Assembly (NCBI GenBank): GCA_015680685.1 | Contig: MNCI01034718.1 | Span: 1 to 32,763 of the forward strand | DNA: 32,763 bases | Direction of reading: 5' to 3' | Source of the DNA: Gnetum montanum | Lineage: Eukaryota > Streptophyta > Gnetopsida > Gnetales > Gnetaceae | Shown here: positions 10,110 to 20,000 of the stretch, in pieces | How positions within the stretch are numbered: position 1 is the first letter of the stretch | Layout: each line of letters opens with the position of its first letter | Notes under the pieces: generated by a model | What the model was told of the DNA's origin: nothing | Seen by the model: the letters and a program-made list of their open reading frames with translations, nothing else | Databases searched by the model: none | Position numbers and translations under genes: made by a program

Positions 10110-12174
10110 CATGGAGGCAACATTGTAATGCTCTAGATCGATCTATGCTTGTGATGTTGCTTTAAACTCTTAAGAAGTTAAGCATTCATGATCTTCCAAA
10201 GGAGTATGTTGTGCATGATTATGACTACCGAGACTACTATTTCACTAAAACACAATGCCAAAGAGATTGACACTAGGTGAAGCATCATGAGTTTGCAAAG
10301 GGAAAATAGTTCATCAATCCCTTATTCTTGCTAAACCAAGATGACAATGAGGCCCCTTCCTTAGGGGGATCTTAACATGAAAATTCTCCACCCCTTGTTC
10401 CTAATCATGGGAATGTGGCTTTAAATCTATGGTCTACTATCAACAATCCAGGTTAATGCAAAGATGGTGATCAAGGTAATGGATTAGACAAGTGTCAAGA
10501 GAATAAGAAAACTAATGAATGTGGTCATGAAAACCATAGGAGAATTGGTAGATATCATGGTGGAGCTTCTTCTTCCTCTTCTGGTTCTAAAAAACATCAT
10601 AAAAAATAACCGTGATGGAGGTAAACAAGGGGAAAACAATACTGATTATCAAGCCCATAATGAACAACGGGGTAATAGAGGACATCATCAACAACAATGA
10701 AATCATGCTAATGATGACCCTTTGCTGGCAACTTGAAGCATGCTTAATATTGCATAGGCTGTAAAAATTCCAACTAGGCATGTGAGAGATAGTTGGATCA
10801 AGCACCTAAACATGGACAATATCCCAAGATTTGAGGGGGGATATAACTCTGATCTACAAACAAATCTACAAACCTTTCATGATGCTTGTGCCTTACCAAA
10901 CATAGAAAATAACTAGCAAAAATTAAAGCTATTTCCCATGACACTCATCAAGGAAGAAAAATGCTAGTACTAGTCCTTGAAGTTAGAATCTATCCACCAA
11001 TGAAGTACAATGCTCGAGCTATTTAATGATAAATATCAAACATACTCCATGGTATCTAATCTAAGAAGGTAGATCCAAGGTTGAAAATAGGGAACACATG
11101 AATCCTTGGACATTGCCATTGGTAAATAGTATTCTCTCATACATTGATACCTTGGCCATGGTTATTCTCAAAGGTAACAACTCTGCCACATCCTAGATGA
11201 GCTCAAAGTTAAAACTAGAAGAACTCTTGGGATCTATGTCCAAGGGAGACTATTTGAACTGAGAGCTCATTAGATCCAACGGTTGATAGACAAGGTAGCA
11301 AAAGATGAAGGTGAGTTGTAGAAAAGGGAAAGTGTAGAAGAATATAATAGGGATCCTTCCATCACGAAAAGGGAGGCTCGATTTTGTGATGAGGAAGAAT
11401 CATCACTCAATGAGGTGATGAATAGGAAAACCTTGCCCATCCAAAAATCTATCTTTGATATTTCAACAAAGGTTGATAAATTATGGAACTCTTTGGTTGA
11501 GAAGTTCCAAAATACTATGAAGATTGCTGAAGAATCCAAAGAGTAGAATAGTGATTGTAATCACAAGAGCCAAAAAGAAGCTAAACATGCCTACCAAAGA
11601 GGTAAGGGCAAAGCTACTGTAATAGAAAAAGTTATGAAGACAAACTCTGATGATGATACTGGATGTGACATTCATCAATATGACCATCTTCAGGGATGTT
11701 TCCCTATGATGTCACATTTACAAGAGTCTAGGGTGTACACACTAAATCCTCAACTAGCAAGGAGGCAAGCACCTAGATGATTTTCTTATTCACAAGGTAA
11801 TCCAAAGTAGTTCCACCAGCATCAACAGGCTTACTATCCAAGTGGAGCCCCACCACAACTATATGAATAATACCAATACCCTTATAGGAAACCAAATCCA
11901 TACTAGTACTATGTTTAGCAATCCATTTCTCCACATGTCTCTTCCAGCCATGCCTCATTCCAGTATCACTCTTACCCTCCAAAGTATCATCAAACTCAAT
12001 CACCATCTACTTGATGGGAGCACCCATATCCATACCAGCTTTTGCATCTATTTGCACACATCCCTCCACCCTCAACCTAGTTACCTCCTGCTCCATCCAT
12101 GAAAGGAAAAATTCCCCCATAACCATAACAAAAAAATCCTATGAGAGCTATACACTTACAACCAACTTTCTAGT
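10110..12174 (+). pseudogene. gag pseudogene of copy 1, 5' part
   Basis: Gag would form the particle and bind the genomic RNA. Fragments in order: an N-terminal part (about 10110-10450, DLPKEYVVHDYDYRDYYFTK); a charged Gly/Asn/His/Gln-rich linker (10500-10700); the capsid region (10790-11050) with NIPRFEGGYNSDLQ, DACALPNIENN and KLKLFPMTLIKEE; an acidic part (11380-11520); and an atypical zinc knuckle region near 11660-11700 (GCDIHQYDHLQGCFP). A Tyr/Pro/His-rich tail follows. The LFPxxLxxxAxxW-type capsid motif is the gag signature of plant Ty3 elements, confirmed by collinearity with 26010-28360. Several stops and frame shifts are present. The frame is cut at 12174 by an insertion and resumes at 15351. 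Confidence 0.8.
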
Positions 12175-12429
12175 TGTTGGCACATTTGGCCATTCCATGG
12201 AATAGTTAAAATATTTTATTCAAAATTGGAAGAATCTATGGTTGTAAGTAAATTACAACCTTAGTGTTGAAGGTTGATGGGTGTTTTTGTATAGAAGATT
12301 GATTCACTGGTAAAAATTTGATGTTGAAGCCTTTTGGGTACAAGATGAAAGTGCCAGATTATTCCCTTGTCAAAGATTAGAAGATAGTAAAATCAGTAAG
12401 GAAGGGAGTATATTATTTATGTAAAAGGC

Positions 12430-13270
12430 ACAAAGTTGCAGATCCCGGTTGTGAAATTCGGGCATATCCTTAAAGACAACATTTGAAATTTAATGTAAAA
12501 CAGGAATTAATCAAAAAATCAGCAACACCTCGAGTGTTTTGAAAATTATGCAGCATCAGAGAAGGGAAAAGAAGACTGCGGTGTTACTAGAAAATACATG
12601 GCCACCGTAAAATCACGGTCAAGCCATCAAACGTCTCCGCAACAGTCGCTCTGCACCGCCGCAGCCGTTGACGTTGCTGATTTGCTTTTTCAAAGAATGA
12701 ACAAAATGTTGGAGGCGATCTCAAGGTGCACAGACCCATACCAACTTCCGCGCGACATTCAGCCTGGCACATGAAACATCTAACGCAGGATATGTTGTCA
12801 CGATTTCGGTGGTGTGGCTGCAATGATTCTGAAGGTTTCTGCAGGCGATTTTGGTAGATATAGATCCGTAAAACATTAGCCCTTGGTTCTACAATCAATG
12901 GCAATGGCGGTAAAGATTCAAGGGAAAATTTTCAAACAAAAACGCAGGAAGCCCTAAGTTAATTTGGGGGCAAAATGAAAAATCTCTGGTAACCGAAACC
13001 CTCTATTTAAAACAGTATGTTCAGCACAGCGTTATCCAAAAACCCCTTTCTTCTCCAACATGTGACGGCAGAGTTAGATTGTAGTTGCAGAGCCTTCCCC
13101 CGCGGTGATCGTCGATTACGATTTTGCAGGGCCTTATTGTGCGGAGGCAGTTTGAATCTGCGGTTTTGGATGACGCTGCATATGAATCTTGCTTCAAACA
13201 TGTGTCAGTTCTTGCAGGTTCTAGGCAGAAATAAGAGAAAGACTGTTACCCTGGAACTGTGATGAAACCT
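12430..13270. other. CpG- and GC-rich island inside the insertion
   Basis: This stretch is clearly richer in G+C and in CpG than any neighbour (for example CCGCGGTGATCGTCGATTACG-like sequence near 13090 and GCGCGACATTC near 12750). It has longer open frames on both strands (12904-12587 minus, 13017-13262 plus, 13201-13007 minus), none recognised. It may be captured host gene or promoter sequence, or simply LTR sequence too young to have lost its CpG. TCTATTTAAAAC at 13001-13012 is TATA-like. Confidence 0.5.
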
Positions 13271-13947
13271 CCACGTGATTTACAGGGAAGACAAAAGACA
13301 AGAAGAATCATTTCGTCGCTTTTACCAGAAATTATTCAATTACTTCTGCCTCCTAAAGTATATAGTTATAAATTAACCAACAATATAGGTAGATATATAT
13401 CCATAGCAGGAAGTACTCATTGTATGAAGCCTTGATTTAGAAACCTGCCTTCAATTATCTCAAGCCATAAAATATTATTTTGAAACATATAAGTTACTAC
13501 CCATTTAAAATTTGCAATATTGATTATCCCATTTAATGTCACATTACATTAAAGTTAGCATAAAATGCTCCTCATTTTATGCATAACTTCCTAACTCCCT
13601 AAACCACATAACTTTCTCCTAGCTTGTTGGACAAGTAATCTTCTGATTGGTTAATCAAATTACTTAAGAGAGAAGATAGGAGAGATATTTTTGAGATATT
13701 TTTGGGATATTTTGAAATTGTAACTTCTCTAGGAAGAGGAGAATCTCATTGTTTAGGACTTTTGGGGGGTCTTATACATCACTTAGAAGACTTGACATCT
13801 CATTTTGAAGAAGCAAAATTAAAAGGATATATATGTATGGAGTAAGTTGCAACTATAGCTTGTATTCCTATGTATTTTAGAGATTGTATTTTAATTTTCT
13901 ATGATATTGTAACTACCAAGGCCACTTGTCAACCTCTTTTTCTCTTT

Positions 13948-13963
13948 GGTGGTTGCAACCACC
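13948..13963. promoter_or_regulatory. Perfect 16-bp palindrome GGTGGTTGCAACCACC
   Basis: It lies about 150 bp upstream of the TATA box of the long insertion, between the two promoter-region repeats. It could be a dimeric factor-binding site; no function can be proven from sequence. Confidence 0.45.
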
Positions 13964-14113
13964 CAAAATTGTTGTAACTTACCTAACTTGTTGGGCAAGT
14001 AACCTCCCAACTTGTTGGCCAAGTAATCTTCTAATTGGTTGGCCAAGTTGCATGGGAGAGAAGTTAGGTGAGATATTTTTAAATATGTAACTTCCCTACC
14101 TACCTTGAAACCC

Positions 14114-14120
14114 TATAAAA
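14114..14120 (+). promoter_or_regulatory. TATA box of the long LTR-like insertion
   Basis: TATAAAA in the context CCCTATAAAAAGGCTTC, followed 134 bp later by AATAAA. This is the best core promoter in the insertion and implies transcription to the right. Confidence 0.6.
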
Positions 14121-15350
14121 AGGCTTCAGGGGTCAAGGAAGAAAGGGGAAAAATAGGGGGGAACATTGGGACTTTTGGGAGATCATCATCACTTCTCACC
14201 CTTGGGATCAAAGAAGATTTGTAAAGAAGATTGTTTGCAAGATGGCTTGCTAGAATAAAGATTTTAGCCTCTTTGTCATGGTCCTGTGAGTTATGCATTT
14301 CATTTTTTGTTTTGTTTAAATTGCTTAGCTAGTGGTTTAGATAGTATCATCTTTGGCAAGTAATTTTGGGATTTTTAGATTGCTCTTACTGTTCTTGTTG
14401 CCCGATAGAAATTTCTATTAAAATTTTTCCATAGAAGCGCTTGTGCTTAAAAGCCTTAAGAGCATTTTAGTAGTAAATTTCATTATTGTGCAACGTGTGG
14501 GAACTGCTATTGGAATTGTTGTAAGAGAGCCTCTGTTGTAGTCACGCCATTGAACAATTCAGTAGTCGAGAGGGTTCAGAAAATCTTTGGTATTTTGATG
14601 GGACCAGAATAGCTTCTTTTTATCTTTAAAGTGAATTCTCGTGGTATTTCAATCAGAAATTGTCAAGTCTTTTAAAGGTTCTGTTTGAATGCAATCGTTG
14701 ACATCTATTATCTAGTCAAAATGGAGTCTCGTACGTGGTAGTTTACGCAACAATTTTTGGTAGCATAATAGGATTGTCTTGAAGATATTGCTTGTTTGAG
14801 CCTTGGAAGTTTGAACAATTCGTAGATATTGAATTTGGGATAGCTTTATTGCGAAGTGTTTACTCGTGTCATTTTACCTTGTTTAAATATTTGAGGTCTA
14901 CACAAATCTGCTTTCTTTTCTTTTCTGCTTATTTCCATCGAATCTTACTCTATTTCTAGTTTTCTTGTGGAACTATCTCTTTCTCTGGGGATAATTAGGA
15001 GTAGATTGCGGAGTTGTGCTCAAATTTTTTTGTAAAATTTTATTTGTTATAAGTAGGTATTATAAGGACTGCGTAGACTAGGCAGTTGAACAAAATAGAA
15101 AATTTTCAAGAACTCACAGTACTTGGCGAAGTTGGCTGAATCTTTTTAAAGTCATTTGTAGTTCACACACAATGCGATTGTTACATTTTACACAACCACA
15201 CGCCACAACAGCACACACACATACTCAAATTAACTACTGAGTTTATTTGGAGGTATCTGGACCTTGGTGTTGCCAGAGACCAGCAGGCACCTAAATCCTG
15301 TTCGAGGACACTCGTTGGCGGTCGCGTCCCAAACGGTCGCCAACACTAGC

Positions 15351-15935
15351 CAAGTGGTTTGGATAATAGATCTAGGAAATGATCATTTTTCCTACCCAAC
15401 AACCTAATTTAGCTCATCACCCTATATCTCCAACACCCTTATCATTTGCGTCAAACACATTCGAGGGCCCTTCAAACTAAACGCCACCATAGATCCACAC
15501 TATGATGCTAACTTATGTTGTTTTCGATTAGATCAAGGTTAACAACATTTTCACAAAAAGATTTGACCCAGGAAGTCCTCTTATTTACTTATAGATTTCT
15601 AAACATGAGCCATGCAAGGCTCTTCTTGATTCTAGTTTTGATGTCAATCTCATCTCCTATGACATGTACAAGGCCTGGAACCTACCACCTCTCAAGAAAA
15701 GCAATATTTGTTTGAAATTGGCATATGGGTTAATCCTTGTTACTTTGGGATTAGTGGACATTATGACTACAGTTTGTTGGTGGTCCTATCATACTAATTT
15801 TCTGACGATCAAAGTAGAAAACTACAAAGTTGGCTTCCCCATAATTATGGTACATTCATGGTTAAGCATAATTGATGCACAAATGGGCATTGGGGACCTC
15901 TCCTTAGAAACCTCCAAGGAGAAGGAATTTTGATG
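15351..15935 (+). pseudogene. End of gag and aspartic protease of copy 1
   Basis: After the insertion the host element resumes (compare 28172 onward). The protease would cleave the Gag-Pol polyprotein. A readable core is CKALLDSSFDVNLISYDMYK followed by WNLPPLKKSNI, and later a NFLTIKVENYK and GFPIIM stretch. This matches the plant retropepsin pattern ALLDxGxxVNLI...PIILGRxxL. The catalytic Asp-Ser-Gly is Asp-Ser-Ser here. The second half is open from 15664 to 15933 in a continuous frame. Confidence 0.75.
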
Positions 15936-16004
15936 ATTAGAGAAGAAGCGTGTCCCATGCATCACGTACAACAATAATAGGTGCAATTGTGTACAAAAAA
16001 CATA

Positions 16005-16870
16005 GTCCATTAAAAGTATTTTTTAACAGAAAATTGGTAGTGAAGTAAAAGTCTTCATGAATGTCTTCTCCACTTATGGGGCTACATTTGAGCAAGCCCT
16101 GGATCACCTTGAGTAAGTACTAAAAAGATGTGTTTAGACAAACCTTAGGATCAATTAGAAGAAAAGTCACTTAATGGTCCAAGAAGACATAGTACTAGGG
16201 CATAGAATTACTTAGGTAGGGATTGAAGTAGACCCAGAAAAGATAAGGGTCATCCAAGGAATCACACACCAACCAAAGATAATTAAAGATGTACAATCAT
16301 TCCTTGGACACACTAGCTACTACTAAAAATTTATAGAGGATTTATCTAAGATCATAAAGTCATTAGTTGAGCTTATAAAGAAAGATGCTCCATTCATCTA
16401 GACCAACGAGTGCAACCCTGCATTCCAACTACTAAAGGAAAAACTCGTAGAAACTCCAATCTTATAGATACCAAACTAGTCTAAAGCACTTCATATGATG
16501 AAAAATGCATCTAATTATGCCTTGGGAGACATGCTTACATAGTTGGACATTAAGAAACATCCATATTACATCCACTATGCAAGCCAAAGCACTCTGGGTG
16601 CATAGTTGAATTACACCACAACTGAGAAAGGACTAATGGTAGTAGTGTATGCTCTCGAAATACTCAACCACTATGTGCTTAGATATAAAGTGTTTGTGCA
16701 CATAAATCATAGTTTCATTTGTTTCCTAATGAATAAGCCAATGGTAAGCCCCTATATCATACAATGGCTTATTATCTTGTAGGAATTTGATCTCACAATG
16801 GTAGATCAAAAAGGGACTAAGAATGTGGTTACTAAACACGTCTCTCATTTAAGATGGGATAATAATGAGG
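16005..16870 (+). pseudogene. RT remnant (N-terminal half deleted) and RNase H of copy 1
   Basis: Compared with copy 2, sequence equal to about 28850-29770 is missing, so the join at 16005-16025 goes from the protease tail directly to the RT active-site strand. The RT box reads FMNV (16054-16065) where copy 2 has FMDD, so both catalytic aspartates are gone. A primer-grip and connection part follows, then RNase H at about 16480-16870 (YYIHYASQST, LEILNHYVLRYKVFVH, GTKNVV). RNase H would remove the RNA template strand. Stops are frequent. Confidence 0.78.
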
Positions 16871-17129
16871 AGAGTTTTCTCTTTGATCAATTTCTAAATA
16901 AACTCCTCTTTACAAGAGAAATAAATAATTAAGTGCCCACTAAATCAAAATGGTATGATGGCACCCTCACTTACCTTCTCACTCAAGAGATGCCACAAGA
17001 TCTAGACCACAAGAAGAAATAACAATTTCTTCATTGGACAAAGTACTTCATGGAAATTAATGGACACACCTTTACAAGGTTTGTGCTAATGTCTTGGTTT
17101 GTTGGTGTGTCCCTAATGCAAATCAATTA

Positions 17130-18220
17130 CGTGTTCTCCAAGATGCTCACAAAGGCCCTTGCAGAGGCCACTATGCAAGGAGACACATAACCATAAAAAT
17201 CCTGATGGCAGAATACTATAAGCTTATAATCTTTAGGGATGCCCACCAATTTGTCTGATATTATGAACATTGTCAAAGAAATGGTCGGATGACCACTCAA
17301 ATGGAGGATCCTCAATAGTGGATTCAACCACTAGAGCCCTTTGACATATGGGGCATAGACTTCATGGGTCCCATCACACCCATGTCCAATAAAAAAGCAT
17401 ATATCATTATAGCAGTTGACTACTACAAAAAATGGGGAGAAGCAGCAGTTGTCACAAATTGTACATCATCCACTACTACTCAATTTGTACAACAAAATTT
17501 TGTAAACAAGTTTGGGGTGCCATGTGCACTAATTTCTAATAATGGAACCCATTTTACATATGGCACTTTTCAAAAGCTAATGCAACACTTGGGGATTGAA
17601 CATAAATTAACAACACCCTATCAAGCAGAGGTGACTAATAGGGAGATTACAAAGATTCTAACATGAACTATCAACAAATATAGAAGAGACCAGAGCACAA
17701 AACTCAACAATTGGCTTTGGGTTTACCAAAAAACATGGAAACTACCTATTGGCTACTCTCACTATGAGTTAGTGTATGGGAAACTTCTAATGCTCCTGAT
17801 TCAATCTAAGCTCCGTACTCTCTCAACAACCTGTGATTTGAATCCTAACCTAACTATAGCATAAAAAGAAAGATTGATCAATCTTAACATGCTATAAAAA
17901 ATTGATTAGTAGCCTTATCTCTGAATGAAGTACACAAGGCATTCAACAAACAATGACATGACCTTATAATCCAAAAAGTAAAATTTCGACCTAGAGATAC
18001 GATTCTCTACTAGAACCCCACACATGTACCTCAGAAAAAAAGTTTCAAATGTTGTGAAAGGAACCTTATATAATTGCTAAAACCTTTCCTTCTAGGACCA
18101 TGACCATATACAAACCTGAAAGCCCAAATAAAAAGCAGTTGATCAACATCCAACAAGTAAAACCTTTGCATGAGCCCAAGTAAGCTAGTGTAATGAATAC
18201 CTCAATGGATGGATAACCAT
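17130..18220 (+). pseudogene. Integrase of copy 1
   Basis: Zinc-binding region at about 17150-17290 (GHYARRHITIKILMAEYY, YYEHCQRNGRM; the first Cys of the CxxC pair is lost). Core: [16 protein letters not shown] (first Asp kept), then open from 17364 to 17663. The second catalytic Asp is Asn in ISNNGTHF. The stretch before the catalytic Glu lacks about five residues present in copy 2 (HPQANDQ region). After 17665 stops are dense, ending near 18220. It would have inserted the cDNA but is dead. Confidence 0.8.
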
Positions 18221-18240
18221 GCTCAATCTTTCAAATCTCC

Positions 18241-19774
18241 TCCTAACACAATCATAGGGGAGATGGCCATCCATACTAATCATCCAGGTGGCTTCTAAAT
18301 TTTTCTATTTTTTTACACATTTTTTATCTTTATAGTTATTCATTTTACACCTTTTTGATTTTCAAAATTTTTCCTAATTTTACACCATTTTTTTTTTTAC
18401 ACCATCATTAGTACACTTGAATCTTTCTTGAATATTTTATACTCTCTTATATATTATACTTTATTTTGTTTAAGTGTGATTTTCAAATTTTTGTTAATAA
18501 ACATGCTTTGTGCCAATAAGACACAATGGTGTTGTAGCTACTACTAATAGTGGTTTGTGCTTTGTGTTTTATTTGCTAATGTTTAATTTCTATATTTTTG
18601 AATTTTTGTCTCGATAGCTAAGTCATGGTTTCTTTTTCATGAAACAAGTAGTGAACCCACAACATCCACCCATTCACAAACTCTATGGTTTTCCTTGATT
18701 TGGAAATTTGAGGTCCCTTTCATTAAATCAACTTTTAATATATTTGTAACCTTGGTAGTTTTTGGAATTGGAAAGTATTCAAAGGTTTGTATAGGGTGTG
18801 ACTTCAAGGGGACTTAATACTCTTTATACTCTTCTACTTGGGTGCTTGAGTGTTTTCATAAACTTCTTACCATTCCATGTCAACCAATAATAAGAAGTCA
18901 AATAAATTCTTTGCATAGTGTGGTTTCCATCCAAAATGAAAAAAAAAACATGGGAATTCAAAGCGCACCTTGTAGACAAATAAATGAGCTACAAGCACTA
19001 GTTATGGAACTAGAAATACATGTTACCCATGCTTAAAGGTCCCCTCTAACTAAGGCCCTCTCTCACTTCCGACCTCTCTTGTTATCTATTCACATAATGG
19101 TGGTTACTTTGTGGGAGCACTTTTGTCTTTCAAGAGGATGGGTCAGTCTTGGAGTCCTAATGCAAAGTTAATGAAAGAGGTTCATTTTGGTCCGGACAAA
19201 GGATGGATCTTCTTAGGTTATTTTAAACACAAAATCCATAAGATACTTATTATGACCTCAATTTGGAATTCCATTCCACCTTATCCATCATCCATATATG
19301 CTATTTGAAACTCATGTCACTGCCAGTGTCCACATTCTTGATTCGATGTTTTTGTCTAACATGCTTGAATTCTTAGATAGAATCTTCCAGGTTTTAGTCC
19401 TTAACTTCCATCAACCATTAATTGCATATGGGTCCCATGGGCTCCTTAGGTTGAGGGCAAATAAGGCATGTGCCTATTATGGGAAGGACTTATTTGTGTA
19501 TCTCTTGGTTAGGTTTGTTAAGTACTTTATCCTTAGGCATTCTTGCAATTAGAATCTTTTGTACACCCATCTTCTACATCAAACCATATGCTCCTTTACA
19601 TATTTTGTTAAATAAACACATTATTCATTAAATTTTTAAATTTTTGAGCTTTCAAAGATCCTCTTTAATTATTTCATCATATTCTTGGATTTTTTGGAAC
19701 TCCATGGATCCCAAATTTATTGAAAAATATCTTATATTTTTTAAGATATTTAAATTTTAAAATTTTTCCTACGG
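18241..19774 (+). other. Non-coding spacer between pol and the 3' ORF
   Basis: A T-rich tract (18290-18480) follows pol, as it does after 32040 in copy 2, and the two copies remain alignable to the window end (18840-18990 with 32575-32760). Short open stretches at 18842-19552 (for example GPDKGWIFLGYFKHKIHKIL) are not recognised and have no consistent partner. Confidence 0.5.
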
Positions 19775-19784
19775 GCTTCATATA

Positions 19785-19868
19785 TGGGGCCCCATCGATG
19801 GACTGGACATGTATATGAGACCCCATATACGTGGCCCCATCGATGTAATGGAAAAATTCTATATATAT
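19785..19868 (+). promoter_or_regulatory. U3-like internal promoter block with TATA
   Basis: GGGGCCCCATCGATGG (19786-19801) and GGCCCCATCGATGTA (19833-19847) are followed 24 bp after CCCC by CTATATATATGC (TATA from 19860). The 3' LTR has GGGCCCCATCAATGTA (about 22915-22930) followed 28 bp after CCCC by CTATAAATAAAAG. The same module-to-TATA layout appears nowhere else in the element's interior. The first ATG of the 3' ORF lies about 140 bp downstream of the TATA. The block may drive that ORF; this is inference. Confidence 0.5.
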
Positions 19869-20000
19869 GCACAACCCCAATTAGAAATTTTTACATTTTC
19901 TCACAAACACCAAGGGGGTTTTTCAAATTTTCAAAGCCCAAAACCTTCCACAACTCATAACTTCCTAAATCAGATTAAATCAAGGGAGGTTGAAAAAACA

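Larger units (their letters stand above)
13623..14230 (+). repeat. Diverged tandem repeat (about 388 bp) over the LTR promoter region
   Basis: CTTGTTGGACAAGTAATCTT at 13623 recurs as CTTGTTGGCCAAGTAATCTT at 14011, offset 388. Downstream similarity continues (GAGAGAAG..., GAGATATTTTT, GGACTTTTGGG, ATCACTT). Just before the second copy, CTTGTTGGGCAAGTAAC-type units of about 24 bp are stacked three times (13987-14055). Only the second unit kept TATAAAA. Confidence 0.65.
12170..15350 (+). mobile_element. Younger 3171-bp insertion, probably a very long solo LTR
   Basis: The insert proper is 12175-15345, starting TGTTGGCACATTTGG and ending GGTCGCCAACA, so TG...CA with 7-bp inverted ends. It is flanked by CTAGT (12170-12174) and CTAGC (15346-15350), a 5-bp target duplication with one change. 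The copy-2 gag/pol sequence runs uninterrupted across the equivalent place (near 28165), which confirms insertion. No gag or pol domain is inside. A TATA box (TATAAAA, 14114-14120) with AATAAA at 14254-14259 suits a U3-R arrangement. No pair of terminal direct repeats was seen, so a solo LTR of long-LTR type is preferred over a non-autonomous element with short LTRs. Strand follows the TATA box. Confidence 0.75.

Noticed and set aside
12587-12904. 105-codon minus frame in the GC-rich island as a host gene
   Set aside because: No recognisable domain, no supported start or splice sites; open frames are expected by chance at this GC content.
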